This document shows positions 5,238 through 5,245 of a DNA stretch of 5,245 nucleotides, one piece after another. A program made the position numbers and the translations under genes. The stretch comes from an uncultured Prevotella sp. (GTDB lineage Bacteria > Bacteroidota > Bacteroidia > Bacteroidales > Bacteroidaceae): contig CAJPPF010000153.1 in the NCBI GenBank assembly GCA_905372445.1, positions 1 through 5,245 on the forward strand, in the 5' to 3' direction. The notes below the pieces were generated by a model, which had not been told where the DNA came from, made no database searches, and was given only the letters and a program-made list of their open reading frames with translations. Positions within the stretch are counted from its first letter, which is position 1; each line of letters begins with the position of its first letter.

Positions 5238-5245
5238 AATATTTA

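Larger units (their letters stand above)
4944..5245. other. AT-rich non-coding region after holA
   Basis: No supported reading frame on either strand over 302 bases. It holds the distal part of the holA terminator, the 25-bp repeat copy B, nested inverted repeats, a partial third TCGCGTATTT and two candidate -7 boxes at the right edge. I recognise no RNA gene in it. Confidence 0.65.

Noticed and set aside
1..5245. CRISPR array, tRNA, rRNA, insertion sequence or phage genes
   Set aside because: No regularly spaced repeats, cloverleaf, transposase or integrase motif, or phage-like protein is visible on either strand.

Overview
The window looks like a chromosomal segment from a member of the Bacteroidota, most likely Bacteroidales and probably Prevotella or a close relative. 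This placement is inferred from gene families and signals, without database comparison. The evidence is promoters of the Bacteroidota type (TTTG, about 19-20 bases, TAnnTTTG), A-rich leaders without a Shine-Dalgarno site, a large secreted DUF4964/DUF4965-type protein ending in a 'YNLNGQRI...KKVLVK' tail typical of Prevotella secreted proteins, and a small HsdR-N-like nuclease-domain gene divergent from holA.

Layout. Positions 1-151 are non-coding and carry two related GTGATAAATCA palindromes, probably part of a dispersed repeat. Positions 152-2944 (minus) encode a 930-residue exported protein of the 'glutaminase A' six-hairpin superfamily. Positions 2945-3341 are non-coding and hold a good promoter for that gene plus one copy of a 25-bp repeat. 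Positions 3342-3791 (minus) encode a complete 149-residue HSDR_N_2 protein with intact PD-(D/E)xK and QxxxY motifs. Positions 3792-3914 form a divergent intergenic region where two identical TATCTTTG boxes face each other as a 10-bp inverted repeat. Positions 3915-4943 (plus) encode the DNA polymerase III delta subunit (holA), closed by an intrinsic terminator that overlaps its stop codon. Positions 4944-5245 are AT-rich and non-coding, with the second copy of the 25-bp repeat, nested inverted repeats and possible promoters leading out of the window.

Functionally there are two unrelated parts. One is a secreted polymer- or amide-degrading enzyme transcribed as a single gene. The other is a housekeeping divergent pair, the replication clamp-loader subunit and a stand-alone nuclease-like domain, sharing a compact promoter region. 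I do not see a complete restriction system, mobile element, CRISPR array or RNA gene. The least explained material is the intergenic repeat family, the face-to-face promoter and the orphan nuclease domain.
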